Position numbers and translations under genes: made by a program
Shown here: positions 21,057-31,031 of the stretch, one piece after another
How positions within the stretch are numbered: position 1 is the first letter of the stretch
How the letters are laid out: every line of letters begins with the position of its first letter
Assembly (NCBI GenBank): GCA_001048675.1
Contig: CCKK01000002.1
Coordinates: 372,001 to 436,000, forward strand
Source of the DNA: Vibrio diabolicus
Lineage (GTDB): Bacteria > Pseudomonadota > Gammaproteobacteria > Enterobacterales > Vibrionaceae
Length of the DNA stretch: 64,000 bases
Direction of reading: 5' to 3'
Notes under the pieces: model-generated
Database searches by the model: none
What the model was told of the DNA's origin: nothing
What the model saw: only the letters and a program-made list of their open reading frames with translations

Positions 21057-21085
21057 AAAGCCCCGCCATTGCTGGCGGGGCTTTT
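21057..21085. terminator. Bidirectional terminator
   Basis: GC-rich stem AAAGCCCCGCCA/TGGCGGGGCTTT with a TTGC loop and flanking A and T residues, between the convergent receptor gene and tkt. Confidence 0.93.
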
Positions 21086-21133
21086 CAGTTTTCACATTCG
21101 CAATAGAGAAAACTGATTATCTTTTTACTGCAA

Positions 21134-22953
21134 TTACGCTAGTAGTTCTTTTGCTGTATTTACTACGTTTTCCGTAGTGAAACCGAACATTTTGAACAGT
21201 TCACCAGCAGGTGCAGATTCACCGAATGAAGTCATACCGATGATGCGACCGTCGAAACTTCTACTGCTAGCTCAACTTCAGAACCTGTTGCGATAAGGAT
21301 TAGCTCTGGCTTGCCTTCGCAATCTTTCAGGATGTAACCACCTTTCGCGATGTTTGCTAATTGCTCCGCATCACGCTCTTGTTGCGCTAGGTTCTGACGA
21401 GAGAAGATAAGCGCAGTTGGTGCATCTTTACGTTCAATCGCTAGTTTCCAAGCCACTGCTGATTCAACTTGGTCACATGGACGCCATGTGCTCATGTTTG
21501 GCGTTAGACGTAGCGATGCCATTTGCTCAACCGGTTGGTGAGTTGGGCCATCTTCGCCAAGACCGATAGAATCGTGCGTGTACACTTGGATGTTCTGAAT
21601 CTTCATCAGAGCCGCCATACGCATTGCGTTACGAGCGTATTCCATGAACATTAGGAATGTCGCGCCGTAAGGAACGAAACCACCGTGTAGCGCAATACCG
21701 TTCATGATCGCCGTCATACCGAATTCACGTACACCGTAGTGGATATAGTTACCAGAGAAGTCACTTGCTTCTAGAGACTTAGAACCAGACCACATGGTTA
21801 GGTTAGAAGGCGCTAGGTCAGCAGAGCCGCCCATGAACTCAGGTAGTAGAGTACCAAATGCTTCTAGAGCGTTTTGAGATGCTTTACGTGATGCAATGTT
21901 TGCTGGGTTTGCTTGAAGATCGGCAATGATTTGGCTTGCTTTCTCTTCCCACTGTGCAGGAAGCTCACCGTTTACGCGGCGTTTAAATTCAGCTGCCAGC
22001 TCAGGGTACGCTGCTTCATAAGCTGCAAATTTCTCGTTCCACGCTGCTTCCTTAGCTGCGCCTGTTTCTTTCGCTGACCATTCTGCGTAGACTTCTTGCG
22101 GAATTTCAAAAGGACCGTGCTCCCAACCTAGTTCTTTGCGTGTTGCTGCGATTTCTTCTGCACCTAGTGGCGCACCGTGACAGTCGTGTGAACCAGATTT
22201 GTTTGGTGAACCAAAACCGATGATTGTCTTAGTACAGATAAGTGTAGGACGTGGATCCGCTTTCGCCGCTTCGATTGCAGCGTTGATCGCTTCAGAATCG
22301 TGACCGTCTACTGCTGGGATTACGTGCCAGCCGTACGCTTCAAAACGCTTAGGCGTGTCGTCAGAGAACCAACCTTCAACGTGACCATCGATAGAGATGC
22401 CGTTGTCATCCCAGAATGCGATCAGTTTGCCTAGGCCTAGCGTACCTGCTAGAGAACATGCCTCGTGCGAGATACCTTCCATTAGACAGCCGTCGCCCAT
22501 GAACACGTAAGTGAAGTGGTCAACGATGTCGTGGCCTTCTTTGTTGAACTGTGCTGCTAGCGCTTTCTCAGCTAGAGCCATACCAACCGCATTAGTGATG
22601 CCTTGACCTAGAGGACCCGTTGTGGTCTCGATACCAGGCGCGTAGCCGTACTCTGGGTGACCTGGAGTCTTAGAGTGAAGCTGACGGAAGTTTTTCAGAT
22701 CATCGATAGATAGCTCGTAACCGCTCAAGTGCAGTAGAGAGTAAATTAGCATTGAGCCGTGGCCGTTAGACAGTACGAAGCGGTCGCGGTCGGCCCACTC
22801 TGGGTTTGATGGGTTGTGGTTTAGGTGAGAGCGCCAAAGAACTTCAGCGATATCAGCCATGCCCATAGGTGCACCTGGGTGACCAGAGTTAGCTTGTTGA
22901 ACACCATCCATGCTTAGCGCACGAATTGCATTTGCTAGATATTTACGATCCAT
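21134..22953 (-). pseudogene. tkt: Transketolase with an internal deletion and frameshift
   Basis: Thiamine-diphosphate enzyme of the pentose phosphate pathway. The first about 566 residues are normal: [18 protein letters not shown], the ThDP motif [13 protein letters not shown] and [17 protein letters not shown]. After SEVELAVEV the frame runs into seven unrelated residues and a stop at 21232. The normal C-terminus ([14 protein letters not shown] to AKELLA) continues in another frame to 21134. Comparison with about 663-aa transketolases implies about 64 missing codons and a length change that is not a multiple of three. This could be an assembly collapse or a real deletion; vibrios often carry a second tkt. 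Confidence 0.88.
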
Positions 22954-23037
22954 AGTGATTACTTCTCGATAAGGGTTTAAATAGAGGGAACTCGTCGAAA
23001 CAAGTTCAAATAGAAAATCTTGAATAAGCGCTGATGG

Positions 23038-23066
23038 TAAAAGCGAGTAGACGGGCTACTCGCTTT
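23038..23066 (-). terminator. Hairpin between tal and tkt
   Basis: AAAAGCGAGTAG and CTACTCGCTTTT arms, with T residues on the minus strand. It lies between the two genes and could limit read-through from tal into tkt. Confidence 0.75.
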
Positions 23067-23076
23067 TGGTAAGCAA

Positions 23077-24027
23077 TTAAAGCTTAGCTTCGATCATCGC
23101 TTCTAGTTTACCTTGGTCAACGGCGAAGTTGCGGATGCCTTCAGCCAGTTTCTCAACCGCCATTGGGTCTTGGTTGTGTTCCCATAGGAACTCAGAATGA
23201 GTCATTGGTGCAGGACGCTCAGCTGCGCCTTTAGAGTCAACCAACTTCTCAACCACTTCGCCTTCTGCCGCTTCTAGCTCAGCAAGTAGAGCAGGAGCGA
23301 TAGTTAGACGGTCACAGCCAGCCAGTTCTAGGATCTCACCGATGTTACGGAAGCTTGCGCCCATTACTACCGTTTTGTAGCCGTACTCTTTGTAGTAGTT
23401 GTAGATCTTAGTTACAGACAGTACGCCTGGATCTTCTTGAGCTTCGAAGTCACGGCCTTCTTTCGCTTTGTACCAGTCCATAATACGGCCAACGAATGGA
23501 GAGATTAGGAATACGCCAGCTTCTGCACAAGCACGCGCTTGAGCGAATGAGAATAGAAGCGTTAGGTTACAGTTGATGCCTTCTTTCTCTAGGATTTCTG
23601 CTGCGCGGATACCTTCCCAAGTAGACGCTAGTTTGATAAGGATGCGGTCGTTAGTGATGCCTGCATCGTTGTACATTTTTACTAGTTGACGTGCTTTCGC
23701 TACGCTGCCTTCCATATCGTAAGATAGGCGCGCGTCAACTTCTGTAGAGATACGACCTGGAATAGTTTTTAGGATTTCTTTACCGATGTTTACTGCAAGC
23801 ATGTCACAAGTGTCTTGAACTTGTTGAGCTTTGTCGTTGCTCTGTGCTTTAGCATATTCGATTGAAGCATCGATTAGAGGTGCGTACTCTGCGATTTGAG
23901 CGGCTTTCAGGATAAGAGAAGGGTTAGTTGTTGCGTCTTCTGGTTGATACTTTTTGATTGCATCAATTTCGCCAGTGTCTGCTACTACAGTCGTTAGTTT
24001 ACGAAGTTGCTCTAACTTGTTGCTCAT
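23077..24027 (-). CDS. tal: Transaldolase
   Basis: Class I aldolase of 316 aa (E. coli TalB is 317) that moves a dihydroxyacetone unit between sugar phosphates. The Schiff-base lysine lies in [26 protein letters not shown] and [15 protein letters not shown] are typical. It precedes tkt on the same strand, so the non-oxidative pentose pathway genes are clustered. The divergent SorC regulator may control them through the palindromic region 24028-24494. Confidence 0.97.
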   Translation of the reverse strand: MSNKLEQLRKLTTVVADTGEIDAIKKYQPEDATTNPSLILKAAQIAEYAPLIDASIEYAKAQSNDKAQQVQDTCDMLAVNIGKEILKTIPGRISTEVDARLSYDMEGSVAKARQLVKMYNDAGITNDRILIKLASTWEGIRAAEILEKEGINCNLTLLFSFAQARACAEAGVFLISPFVGRIMDWYKAKEGRDFEAQEDPGVLSVTKIYNYYKEYGYKTVVMGASFRNIGEILELAGCDRLTIAPALLAELEAAEGEVVEKLVDSKGAAERPAPMTHSEFLWEHNQDPMAVEKLAEGIRNFAVDQGKLEAMIEAKL

Positions 24028-24494
24028 AATCGATCATCCTATTTAAATGGGCTTAAGCGTGATTTTTGTTATCACAGCTTGTGCATTTGCAAGCGAGTTA
24101 GCTAATCGTCTCATCGCATTTAATGAGACATCTGCTCAGCCAACTACGGAAAATTTCGTTACCGAACAAATGCAATGAACATTTGATCGATAGCTGAGTA
24201 AATGATGTGTCCATATTTATCCTATCTATGCTGAAAGTCAATCGCTGAAATCGACTTATAGTGAACTTCATCAACGTTTTTTTACTGTGTGTTTAGTGGT
24301 TAACCCAAATAAACGTTTGCCCTTATTGTTCAAAGCTTGAGCGTTGTACGCTAAGGGTAAAAAATTGTAGTGAGAAAATGTTATTGCGATGAGCAAATGT
24401 AGCGTTTAAATTGATAAAGAACATATGCTAAGTCAATGAGCATATGCTCACTTATTGCATACAATATCGATCCTCTTAAAGGGCGAGAGAAACC
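24028..24494. promoter_or_regulatory. 467-bp divergent region, tal and sorC-type regulator, with repeated operator-like motifs
   Basis: Contains the perfect palindrome TGAGCATATGCTCA at 24437-24450, 45 bp before the regulator start. Related half-sites are scattered through it (GAACAAATG near 24164, GAACATTTGATC near 24177, GAGCAAATG near 24391). This is what a tetrameric SorC/DeoR-type sugar regulator would use; the link to the neighbouring regulator is inference. Confidence 0.55.
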
Positions 24495-25496
24495 ATGAGC
24501 AGTTCTAATCAAGATATTTCCATTGAAAACACGGATTTGTTGACAGAGATTTCCGTCGCGTATTATCAAGACGGTGCGACTCAGGAAGAGATATCGAGAA
24601 AATTTGCCATATCACGCGCAAAGGTCGGGCGAATGCTCAAGCAGGCGCGTGATGAAGGCATCGTTGAAATTACCGTTAAATACCACCCGGTGTTTAGCGC
24701 CAAGATTGAACAACGTTTGATCGAGCGATTCGGCGTTAAGCGCGCGCTTGTTGCTCTTGATCAGCCGAATGAAGAGGCACAGCGACTACAGGTGTCGGGA
24801 TTGGTGTCCAATTATCTCACCAGCACGCTTAAAAACGGCATGGTGGTGACCGTTGGACAAGGGCGTAACGTATCTTCTGTCGCTCACCATATTGGTGTTA
24901 TTACGCCGCGTGACTGTAAATTTGTATGTGGTATCGGCGGTATTCACCCACGTGGTGGTATGTATAACGCCGATCACATTTGTCGTCAGTTAGCGAAAAA
25001 GTACGGTGGAACGTCCGAAACTCTCTATGCGCCGGCTTATGCAGAGAACAGAGAACAGAAGTTGGCTTTCATGCAAAATGCAACCGTGAAACAAACGCTC
25101 GATTTGGCACGTAAAGCCGATGTCGCTTTGGTCGGTATTGGTGACATGAGCGAAAACAGTTACATGGTGGACTTAGGTTGGTTTACGCCAGATGAGGTCG
25201 TTCAGTCGAGACTTCAACAAGGCGTGGTCGGGGACTTTGCAGGTTATGATTTCTTTGATATTCACGGTAATGTTGCCAACACCGTAATGAGTGACCGAGT
25301 GATTGGCCTTGGTATTGAAGAGTTTCGCCCAATATCGGAAGTCATCGCGATTGCAGCGGAGAACAGTAAGCCGCTCGCCTTACTTGGAGCATTAAGAACC
25401 GGAGCGATAGACGTGATCGCCACAAGCGTCAGCAACGCATTAACGGTGCTCAACTTAGATGAGCAAATGCACGGCAACGCGGCATCTGAGAGTTAG
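24495..25496 (+). CDS. SorC/DeoR-type sugar-binding transcriptional regulator
   Basis: Regulator of 333 aa. N-terminal helix-turn-helix at about 20-55 (YYQDGATQEEISRKFAISRA), then a large sugar-phosphate sensing domain (from about 65) with NagB-fold features (VTVGQGRNVSSVAHHIG, VGIGDMSENSYMVDLGW). Divergent from tal-tkt, so a pentose or sugar-phosphate inducer is plausible. Ligand not identifiable from sequence. Confidence 0.9.
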   Translation: MSSSNQDISIENTDLLTEISVAYYQDGATQEEISRKFAISRAKVGRMLKQARDEGIVEITVKYHPVFSAKIEQRLIERFGVKRALVALDQPNEEAQRLQVSGLVSNYLTSTLKNGMVVTVGQGRNVSSVAHHIGVITPRDCKFVCGIGGIHPRGGMYNADHICRQLAKKYGGTSETLYAPAYAENREQKLAFMQNATVKQTLDLARKADVALVGIGDMSENSYMVDLGWFTPDEVVQSRLQQGVVGDFAGYDFFDIHGNVANTVMSDRVIGLGIEEFRPISEVIAIAAENSKPLALLGALRTGAIDVIATSVSNALTVLNLDEQMHGNAASES

Positions 25497-25520
25497 CACA
25501 AATAATATGCAATTTATGTA

Positions 25521-25563
25521 ATCAGGCTGCGAGGAGTTATAAATGACTCGCAGCCTGATTTCG
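25521..25563. terminator. Intrinsic terminator after the SorC regulator
   Basis: Thirteen-base-pair arms ATCAGGCTGCGAG/CTCGCAGCCTGAT with a 13-base loop, then T-rich sequence. Confidence 0.85.
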
Positions 25564-25627
25564 TTTTCAAGTTAAAAATATTCTCTAGGAGTAGCTTTAA
25601 ATTTGTACATCTACTCTGGAGAACACA

Positions 25628-26920
25628 ATGAAAAAGACACTTCTTGCTGCACTGATTATGGGGCTAACTGGTGCGGCGCACGCCGAGCAAAAAGTCGTAG
25701 CGGGTTACTTTGCGGATTGGCAGTACGCAAATGCAGAAAACCCATACACGGTGAACGATATTCCCGCCGATAAACTGACGCACGTGATTTACGCGTTTCT
25801 TAGTATGTGCGGCCCTCATACCGGTGCTTCTGAAACGGTACAAAAACTGGTTGCCGAACAATGTGAAGGAAAAGATCCGTATACGGCGATCATTGTCGAT
25901 ACCGAAGCAGCATTAGAAAAGGACTTTGGCGATGTCTCCGTTAACGTGCCATACAAAGGCCACTTCGCTCAACTTGCTGAAATGAAGAAACAACATCCTG
26001 ATCTTAAAATGCTCCCTTCTTTTGGTGGTTGGACAATGTCCGAACCGTTCCATGCTATGGCGAAAAGCAAACAAGCGATGGATCAATTCTCAAAAACTGC
26101 CGTTAAGTTGATTGCTCAATATGATTTCTTTGATGGTATTGATCTGGATTGGGAATACCCAGGTGGTGGCGGTTTAACAACGTCGCCTTGGAACCCTGAC
26201 ACCAAGCTTTCTGATGAACAAAAAGCATCTGAGCGTGAGGCCTTTACCTATTTGGTGAAAACCATGCGTGCAGAGTTAGATGAACTCACGAATCAAACCA
26301 AACGTGAATACGAGCTCTCTACTGCTGTAGGCGTTGGTCCAAAAGCAGCAGGTATCGATTGGAAAGCCGCGGAGCCGTACCTAACTAACATGTTTGCAAT
26401 GACGTATGACTTCCTTGGTGGTTGGGGGCAGCAAACCGGGCATACTACCAACTTGCATGCGACTGAGCGAAGCTGGTGGGGCATGGGCGCAGACGTGTTC
26501 ATCAACCAGATGATCGAGCTCGGTATTCCAAGTGAGAAACTGGTGATTGGCGCTGCGTTTTACGGGCGTGGCTGGCAAGGCACCAAAGACTTCTCGGGTG
26601 GCTTACCAACGCAAGATCTTGTATCCGAGCAAGGAGCGCAGTTTGGTACGGGTGAGAACGGCTATTTCATGTTTTGGGATTTGGTGAAGAACTATGGAGC
26701 GGAGCAGGGCTACGAGTACAAGTATGATGAGCAATCTCAAGCGCCTTACTTGTGGCATCCTGTAAAGAAAGTCTTTATCTCTTACGAAGATCAACGCTCG
26801 ATCAAAGCCAAAGCAAATTGGGCTAAACAGGCGAACTTAGGTGGCATTTTTACCTGGGAATTATCAGGCGACCCGAAAGGCGAGTTGGTGGAGGTGATGT
26901 ACCAAGAAATGAATAAATAA
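25628..26920 (+). CDS. Secreted GH18 chitinase
   Basis: Glycoside hydrolase family 18 enzyme, 430 aa, with a Sec signal peptide MKKTLLAALIMGLTGAAHA. The catalytic DxxDxDWE motif is DGIDLDWEYPGG (Glu is the acid) and the substrate strand is KVVAGYFADWQYA. MTYDFLGGWG and GGIFTWELSGD complete the barrel. No carbohydrate-binding module follows, so it is a single-domain chitinase. Monocistronic, after a terminator. Confidence 0.94.
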   Translation: MKKTLLAALIMGLTGAAHAEQKVVAGYFADWQYANAENPYTVNDIPADKLTHVIYAFLSMCGPHTGASETVQKLVAEQCEGKDPYTAIIVDTEAALEKDFGDVSVNVPYKGHFAQLAEMKKQHPDLKMLPSFGGWTMSEPFHAMAKSKQAMDQFSKTAVKLIAQYDFFDGIDLDWEYPGGGGLTTSPWNPDTKLSDEQKASEREAFTYLVKTMRAELDELTNQTKREYELSTAVGVGPKAAGIDWKAAEPYLTNMFAMTYDFLGGWGQQTGHTTNLHATERSWWGMGADVFINQMIELGIPSEKLVIGAAFYGRGWQGTKDFSGGLPTQDLVSEQGAQFGTGENGYFMFWDLVKNYGAEQGYEYKYDEQSQAPYLWHPVKKVFISYEDQRSIKAKANWAKQANLGGIFTWELSGDPKGELVEVMYQEMNK

Positions 26921-26945
26921 AACCTTCTAAGCAAAGCGATCGTAG

Positions 26946-29237
26946 TTATTCAACTACGGTTTCTTTGCTTTGGTTCTGCTTCGTAAAAGCGATCAAGTCT
27001 TCAAGCGATAAAGGTTTAGAGTAGAAGTAGCCCTGAATCAAATCACAACCGCAAGCTTTTAACTCATTCAGTTGCTGCAGCGTCTCTACTCCTTCAGCTA
27101 GTACTTTCATTTCAAAGTTTTTGCCGATAGAAATGATATTCTTAACCATATTCAGCGCTTTTTTGTCATGCTCAATGTGATCGACAAAGCTCTTGTCAAT
27201 CTTCACCTCGTCAATAGGTAGCGTACGCAACATGCTTAACGAAGAGTAGCCAGTCCCGAAATCATCGAGCGAGATTTTAAAGCCAAGAGCATGCAAGCGC
27301 TCGCAAATTGGTGCGAACTTTTCAAGATCTTCAATAAACAGGTTTTCGGTGATCTCTAGGGTAATCTTTGAACATTCGATGCCGCGTTTCTCAATAGCAT
27401 TCATAAGATTAGTAATGAATTTGGCGTGAACAAACTGTTTGACCGAGATGTTAATAGACATCTGGATAGATGTATCAATATTACCAGTCAGTTTAGCCAT
27501 ATCTGTCAGGCTATTTTCAATGATTTGTTCACCAATACGAACCATCAACCCAGTGCTTTCTGCGACGGGAATAAATTCACTTGGTGGGACTAAGCCGAGC
27601 TCATCATCACTCCAACGAATAAGCGCTTCGACACCATAGATATCGCCTTCTAGGTTTAACTGAGGTTGATAAACCATATGAAGCGCTTGCTTATCTATCG
27701 CGAGCCTCAGGCGTTGCTCAATTTTCATTTTACGCAGATGTGTAGCTTGCATCTGTTGATTGAACAGGCTGTATACGTTGCGTTGTTTTTTCGCTTGATA
27801 CATCGCAATATCGGCTGACAGGAGCAGTTCATCTAATGTTTCACCATGGTGTGGATAGCAGGCAATACCAATACTGCAACTGAGCAGGAACTGACTGTCA
27901 TTGACTTCGTAGGGTTCTGATAGCGCCTTTATTAAGTCGCTCGCTAGTCTTTTAACGCTTACTTCATCAATTCGATTTGTTAGAAAAATAAACTCGTCAC
28001 TGGCTTCACGGATGATTAATCGGCCATCGTTAACAAAGGTGTTTAAGCGGATAGATATTTGTTTTAGAACTTCGTCGCCAAAGTCATGACCATGTGTGTC
28101 GTTGACTGATTTGAAATTATCAATATCGATAAACATCAAAGAAAAAGGATTCCCTTTCCCAGAGAGCCAGTGTCGAATGTTTGCGCGTAGGTACTCTCGG
28201 TTTGGTAATCCAGTGAGATGATCGTGGTTCGCTTGATAGAGCAAACGCAGTTTTGTTTTGTGTTCATTGTTCGCAATGGAGCGGAATAAAGCGTAAAAAG
28301 CACCTTGGACGATAAGAAAAACAATCGAGTACAGTGCAAACTGTTCGTAAAATCCGCGCTTAATAAAATTCAAATCTGTCGAGGAAGAGGCCCAAAGATG
28401 ATAATCAGGAAGGTATCTCAATGTGATTAACTCACTCAGGCGAGAATTGTCGACAACAATATTTAGCGCTCGTGTGAGCTCTTTTAGTTGCGCCATATCC
28501 CAGCCTGAATCTTTTGTGATTTGAGCCATAACGGCTTTTATATCTAAATCATTGGCAGGTTTTAGGTAATCTTCTAGGGTTGTATCTTCTGACGAGCTAA
28601 AAGTAAGGTAGCCATCACTGCGGATCAATGTGACCCGGTTGTGCTCATTGGCATGGATGTCGTTACGAAAAACCGAAGATGAATTCATATTAAAGCCAGC
28701 CGTCATCACTGCTTGTACAACACCATCTTTATTTGGAATTGCTTTTCGGATCGGAATCACAAGTGAATCTTGAGCTGGCATAAAATACGTTCGACCTATA
28801 ATCATTCGGTCGGAGTTGAGCGCTGCCAAAAAGGTATCACGAGTCAGTGGATCTTGTTTTAGATTATGCAGCTTTGCCAAGATCAAATTGGAGCTTACGG
28901 CGATGTAGTCTCCATCGGGGTTGGTTAGGCCGAATCCAATAATCGCCGGATGGATACTGAGCAGTTTGTCCAGCATCGGGCGAGTTTGAACTGCTGCTGT
29001 ACGAGTAAAGTCATTTCTCTCGACCAACTGATGACCAATGACTTCAAGTAACGATTCTTGTCCTTTCAGAAGTGATTCGACAGAAGAGGCAAACAGCTCC
29101 AATTGTAGGAGCTGCTTATCTTTGTACTTATTCAGGGTTGACTCATAATGGTAGCGGCCAAACAACACGAACAGCACGGCGCTTATCGTAAGTAGCGCCA
29201 TGTATAGTGTCCAAATGCTCTTCTTTAACCTGACCAT
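26946..29237 (-). CDS. GGDEF/EAL c-di-GMP protein with periplasmic sensor, degenerate GGDEF
   Basis: Membrane protein of 763 aa. Two membrane segments (about 8-27 and 300-320) bracket a Cache-like periplasmic sensor. The GGDEF domain (about 340-490) has the inhibitory/structural parts (DHLTGLPNREYL, FMFIDIDNF-type strand) but the signature reads ASDEF instead of GGDEF, so cyclase activity is doubtful. The EAL domain (about 510-750) keeps VEALIRW, ISLDDFGTGYSSL and the EIT and VDH segments expected of an active phosphodiesterase. Most likely it degrades c-di-GMP in response to a periplasmic ligand. Confidence 0.92.
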   Translation of the reverse strand: MVRLKKSIWTLYMALLTISAVLFVLFGRYHYESTLNKYKDKQLLQLELFASSVESLLKGQESLLEVIGHQLVERNDFTRTAAVQTRPMLDKLLSIHPAIIGFGLTNPDGDYIAVSSNLILAKLHNLKQDPLTRDTFLAALNSDRMIIGRTYFMPAQDSLVIPIRKAIPNKDGVVQAVMTAGFNMNSSSVFRNDIHANEHNRVTLIRSDGYLTFSSSEDTTLEDYLKPANDLDIKAVMAQITKDSGWDMAQLKELTRALNIVVDNSRLSELITLRYLPDYHLWASSSTDLNFIKRGFYEQFALYSIVFLIVQGAFYALFRSIANNEHKTKLRLLYQANHDHLTGLPNREYLRANIRHWLSGKGNPFSLMFIDIDNFKSVNDTHGHDFGDEVLKQISIRLNTFVNDGRLIIREASDEFIFLTNRIDEVSVKRLASDLIKALSEPYEVNDSQFLLSCSIGIACYPHHGETLDELLLSADIAMYQAKKQRNVYSLFNQQMQATHLRKMKIEQRLRLAIDKQALHMVYQPQLNLEGDIYGVEALIRWSDDELGLVPPSEFIPVAESTGLMVRIGEQIIENSLTDMAKLTGNIDTSIQMSINISVKQFVHAKFITNLMNAIEKRGIECSKITLEITENLFIEDLEKFAPICERLHALGFKISLDDFGTGYSSLSMLRTLPIDEVKIDKSFVDHIEHDKKALNMVKNIISIGKNFEMKVLAEGVETLQQLNELKACGCDLIQGYFYSKPLSLEDLIAFTKQNQSKETVVE

Positions 29238-29258
29238 GCCGCTTCGATAGCTCCTAGA

Positions 29259-30089
29259 TTAGCGAGTAATGGGTAATGAGTGGTCTGCGCCCCATTCTGT
29301 CCATGACCCGTCATAGACCGATAAATCACGCCAACCTAACTGGTATGCTGCTAGCAGCAAAATACAGGCCGTTACACCTGAGCCACAACTGAAAATGATT
29401 GATTTATCATTATATAACGTTAGTGCACTAAATGCTTGTTTCAATTCCGAGTCTGCCTTTATAAAGCCATTACTCAATAATGTTTGGAAAGGGAGGCAAA
29501 CAGAATTAGGAATATGACCAGAACGCAGTCCTTCTCTTGGCTCTGGTACCTCGCCTAAAAAACGTGCACGTGAGCGAGCGTCAACAATGTTTGCACTGCA
29601 ATTGTTTGAGTACTCTAATATTGCATTTGCGTCCAAAAAAGCATGTTTATTTAATTTCCCGGTAAAGTTTCCAAGCTGCTTAGCTTCTGACAAGACATCC
29701 GTGACAGGCAGTCCAGCCTCAATCCAAGCCGGGAGGCCACCATTAAGCACTTTGACATTATCGTGCCCCATCGCCTTGAACATCCACCATGCGCGCGGAG
29801 AGGCGAGTGTTCCTGAGTTGTCATAAACAACAATAAGGTCTTCGTTGTTCAGGCCAAGTTTCTGAGCGCTGTGATTAAATCCTTCTTCTGTTGGCATCAT
29901 ATGAGGGAGATTGGTATCTGGCAGACAAAAGTCATTGTCGTAGTCGAAACGCAATGAGCCTGGAATCCACTTATTGGTGATCTTTTTCCCTTCGGAAGGA
30001 ATTTGAAAACGAATACTCGCGTCTAGAAGTTTTACATTTGGTTGGTCTAATAAAGCATGAAGTTCTTTGGCATCGATCAATGCTTGCAT
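29259..30089 (-). CDS. sseA: 3-mercaptopyruvate/thiosulfate sulfurtransferase
   Basis: Two-domain rhodanese of 276 aa. The C-terminal domain carries the active-site loop CGSGVTAC, the version typical of 3-mercaptopyruvate sulfurtransferases; the N-terminal domain (VVYDNSGTLASPRAWWMF) is the inactive half. Cytoplasmic, no signal peptide. It is 21 bp downstream of nothing on its strand except the small gene at 30129, with which it may be cotranscribed. Confidence 0.92.
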   Translation of the reverse strand: MQALIDAKELHALLDQPNVKLLDASIRFQIPSEGKKITNKWIPGSLRFDYDNDFCLPDTNLPHMMPTEEGFNHSAQKLGLNNEDLIVVYDNSGTLASPRAWWMFKAMGHDNVKVLNGGLPAWIEAGLPVTDVLSEAKQLGNFTGKLNKHAFLDANAILEYSNNCSANIVDARSRARFLGEVPEPREGLRSGHIPNSVCLPFQTLLSNGFIKADSELKQAFSALTLYNDKSIIFSCGSGVTACILLLAAYQLGWRDLSVYDGSWTEWGADHSLPITR

Positions 30090-30128
30090 GGTTAAATCCT
30101 TCTGATTTGGGAAGTCCGCACAGTATCT

Positions 30129-30437
30129 TTACTCACAGCGAATGAATGAAAGGGATGAGTCAAAACTTGAGCGGGATGCTTGGTGGAACAACGCAATAGA
30201 GCCCACTGGACAAGATGCGGACACTGGAACCGTCACTCGTTGTTGCTCTATCTCAGGTGAATTAATAGTGAGGTACCGACGTTGACCATCAAGGGACTGA
30301 GTTAAAGTGTTGCTAATGACAGTGGCTGAAACCGTGTTCTCATCCGTCTGCTTAATGAGCAACAAGAGCACAAGTAGGGCAATGAAACCGCTGAAGACCA
30401 ACATATAGGTTTTGGGATTATCCAATTTGCGCTCCAT
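30129..30437 (-). CDS. Hypothetical single-pass membrane protein
   Basis: 102-aa protein not recognised. One hydrophobic segment at about residues 12-30 (YMLVFSGFIALLVLLLLI) follows a basic N-terminus, so the remaining 70 residues should face the periplasm. Two cysteines (positions near 75 and 101) could form a disulfide. It lies upstream of sseA on the same strand with a 39-bp gap. Confidence 0.65.
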   Translation of the reverse strand: MERKLDNPKTYMLVFSGFIALLVLLLLIKQTDENTVSATVISNTLTQSLDGQRRYLTINSPEIEQQRVTVPVSASCPVGSIALFHQASRSSFDSSLSFIRCE

Positions 30438-30476
30438 TGCTATTGTTTCAAGTAATCATTTTGTTTTACAACAAAA

Positions 30477-30507
30477 AAATCGCATGTTCAAAGAACGATG
30501 CGATTTT
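30477..30507 (-). terminator. Intrinsic terminator downstream of the LruC lipoprotein pair
   Basis: Ten-base-pair arms AAAATCGCAT/ATGCGATTTT flanked by A and T residues, after the gene ending at 30566. Confidence 0.85.
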
Positions 30508-30565
30508 GTCTTAAAACCTGTGGCTTGCGCCAGTCCCGAGTATCAATGCTCACCAATAGAGCATC

Positions 30566-31021
30566 TTACATGCGCCATGTCGTATTTCCGGTTGAGACGA
30601 CTTTTTGAAGAGGTTCTGAGCCATCGTAGAACCAAATTTCGACTAACAGGTTATCTTGGCTGTCCGAGGTGGAGAAGTCTAATTTAGCTTTCCCACTCGT
30701 CAGCGCAGCAGAAGCAATATTGCTCGAATATTTCGCTTGGTAGGTTCCAGACGCATCTTCACGGTACTCCTTATAAATGCTCAGATGTGCGCGCTGTAAA
30801 GAGTAACCACTAATATCTACCGCAAGTGAGCTTTCTAACCTTGGGTCATAATCGAACCCATCTGGTACGTCTAAATTTTGCATGCTTGGCTCTTCAACAA
30901 TAACGGTAGTTTGAGCTGGAGGTGGAGTAGCGCTATCGTTGCTTTTGTCGCCACCGCCGCCACCGCCACCACCGCAGGCTGTTAACGCTAATCCCATGAT
31001 GATTGTGATTAAGTTTTTCAT
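30566..31021 (-). CDS. Small lipoprotein with a polyglycine linker
   Basis: 151 aa. The signal peptide MKNLITIIMGLALTACGGGG has a lipobox LTAC; eight glycines follow the lipidated Cys, an extended tether before the folded domain. The mature part is beta-rich with no recognised family. It is 10 bp after the LruC-domain gene and must be cotranscribed with it. A longer open frame to 31132 lacks a suitable start. Inferred role: surface partner of the LruC protein. Confidence 0.75.
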   Translation of the reverse strand: MKNLITIIMGLALTACGGGGGGGGDKSNDSATPPPAQTTVIVEEPSMQNLDVPDGFDYDPRLESSLAVDISGYSLQRAHLSIYKEYREDASGTYQAKYSSNIASAALTSGKAKLDFSTSDSQDNLLVEIWFYDGSEPLQKVVSTGNTTWRM

Positions 31022-31031
31022 GATGCTTCTC

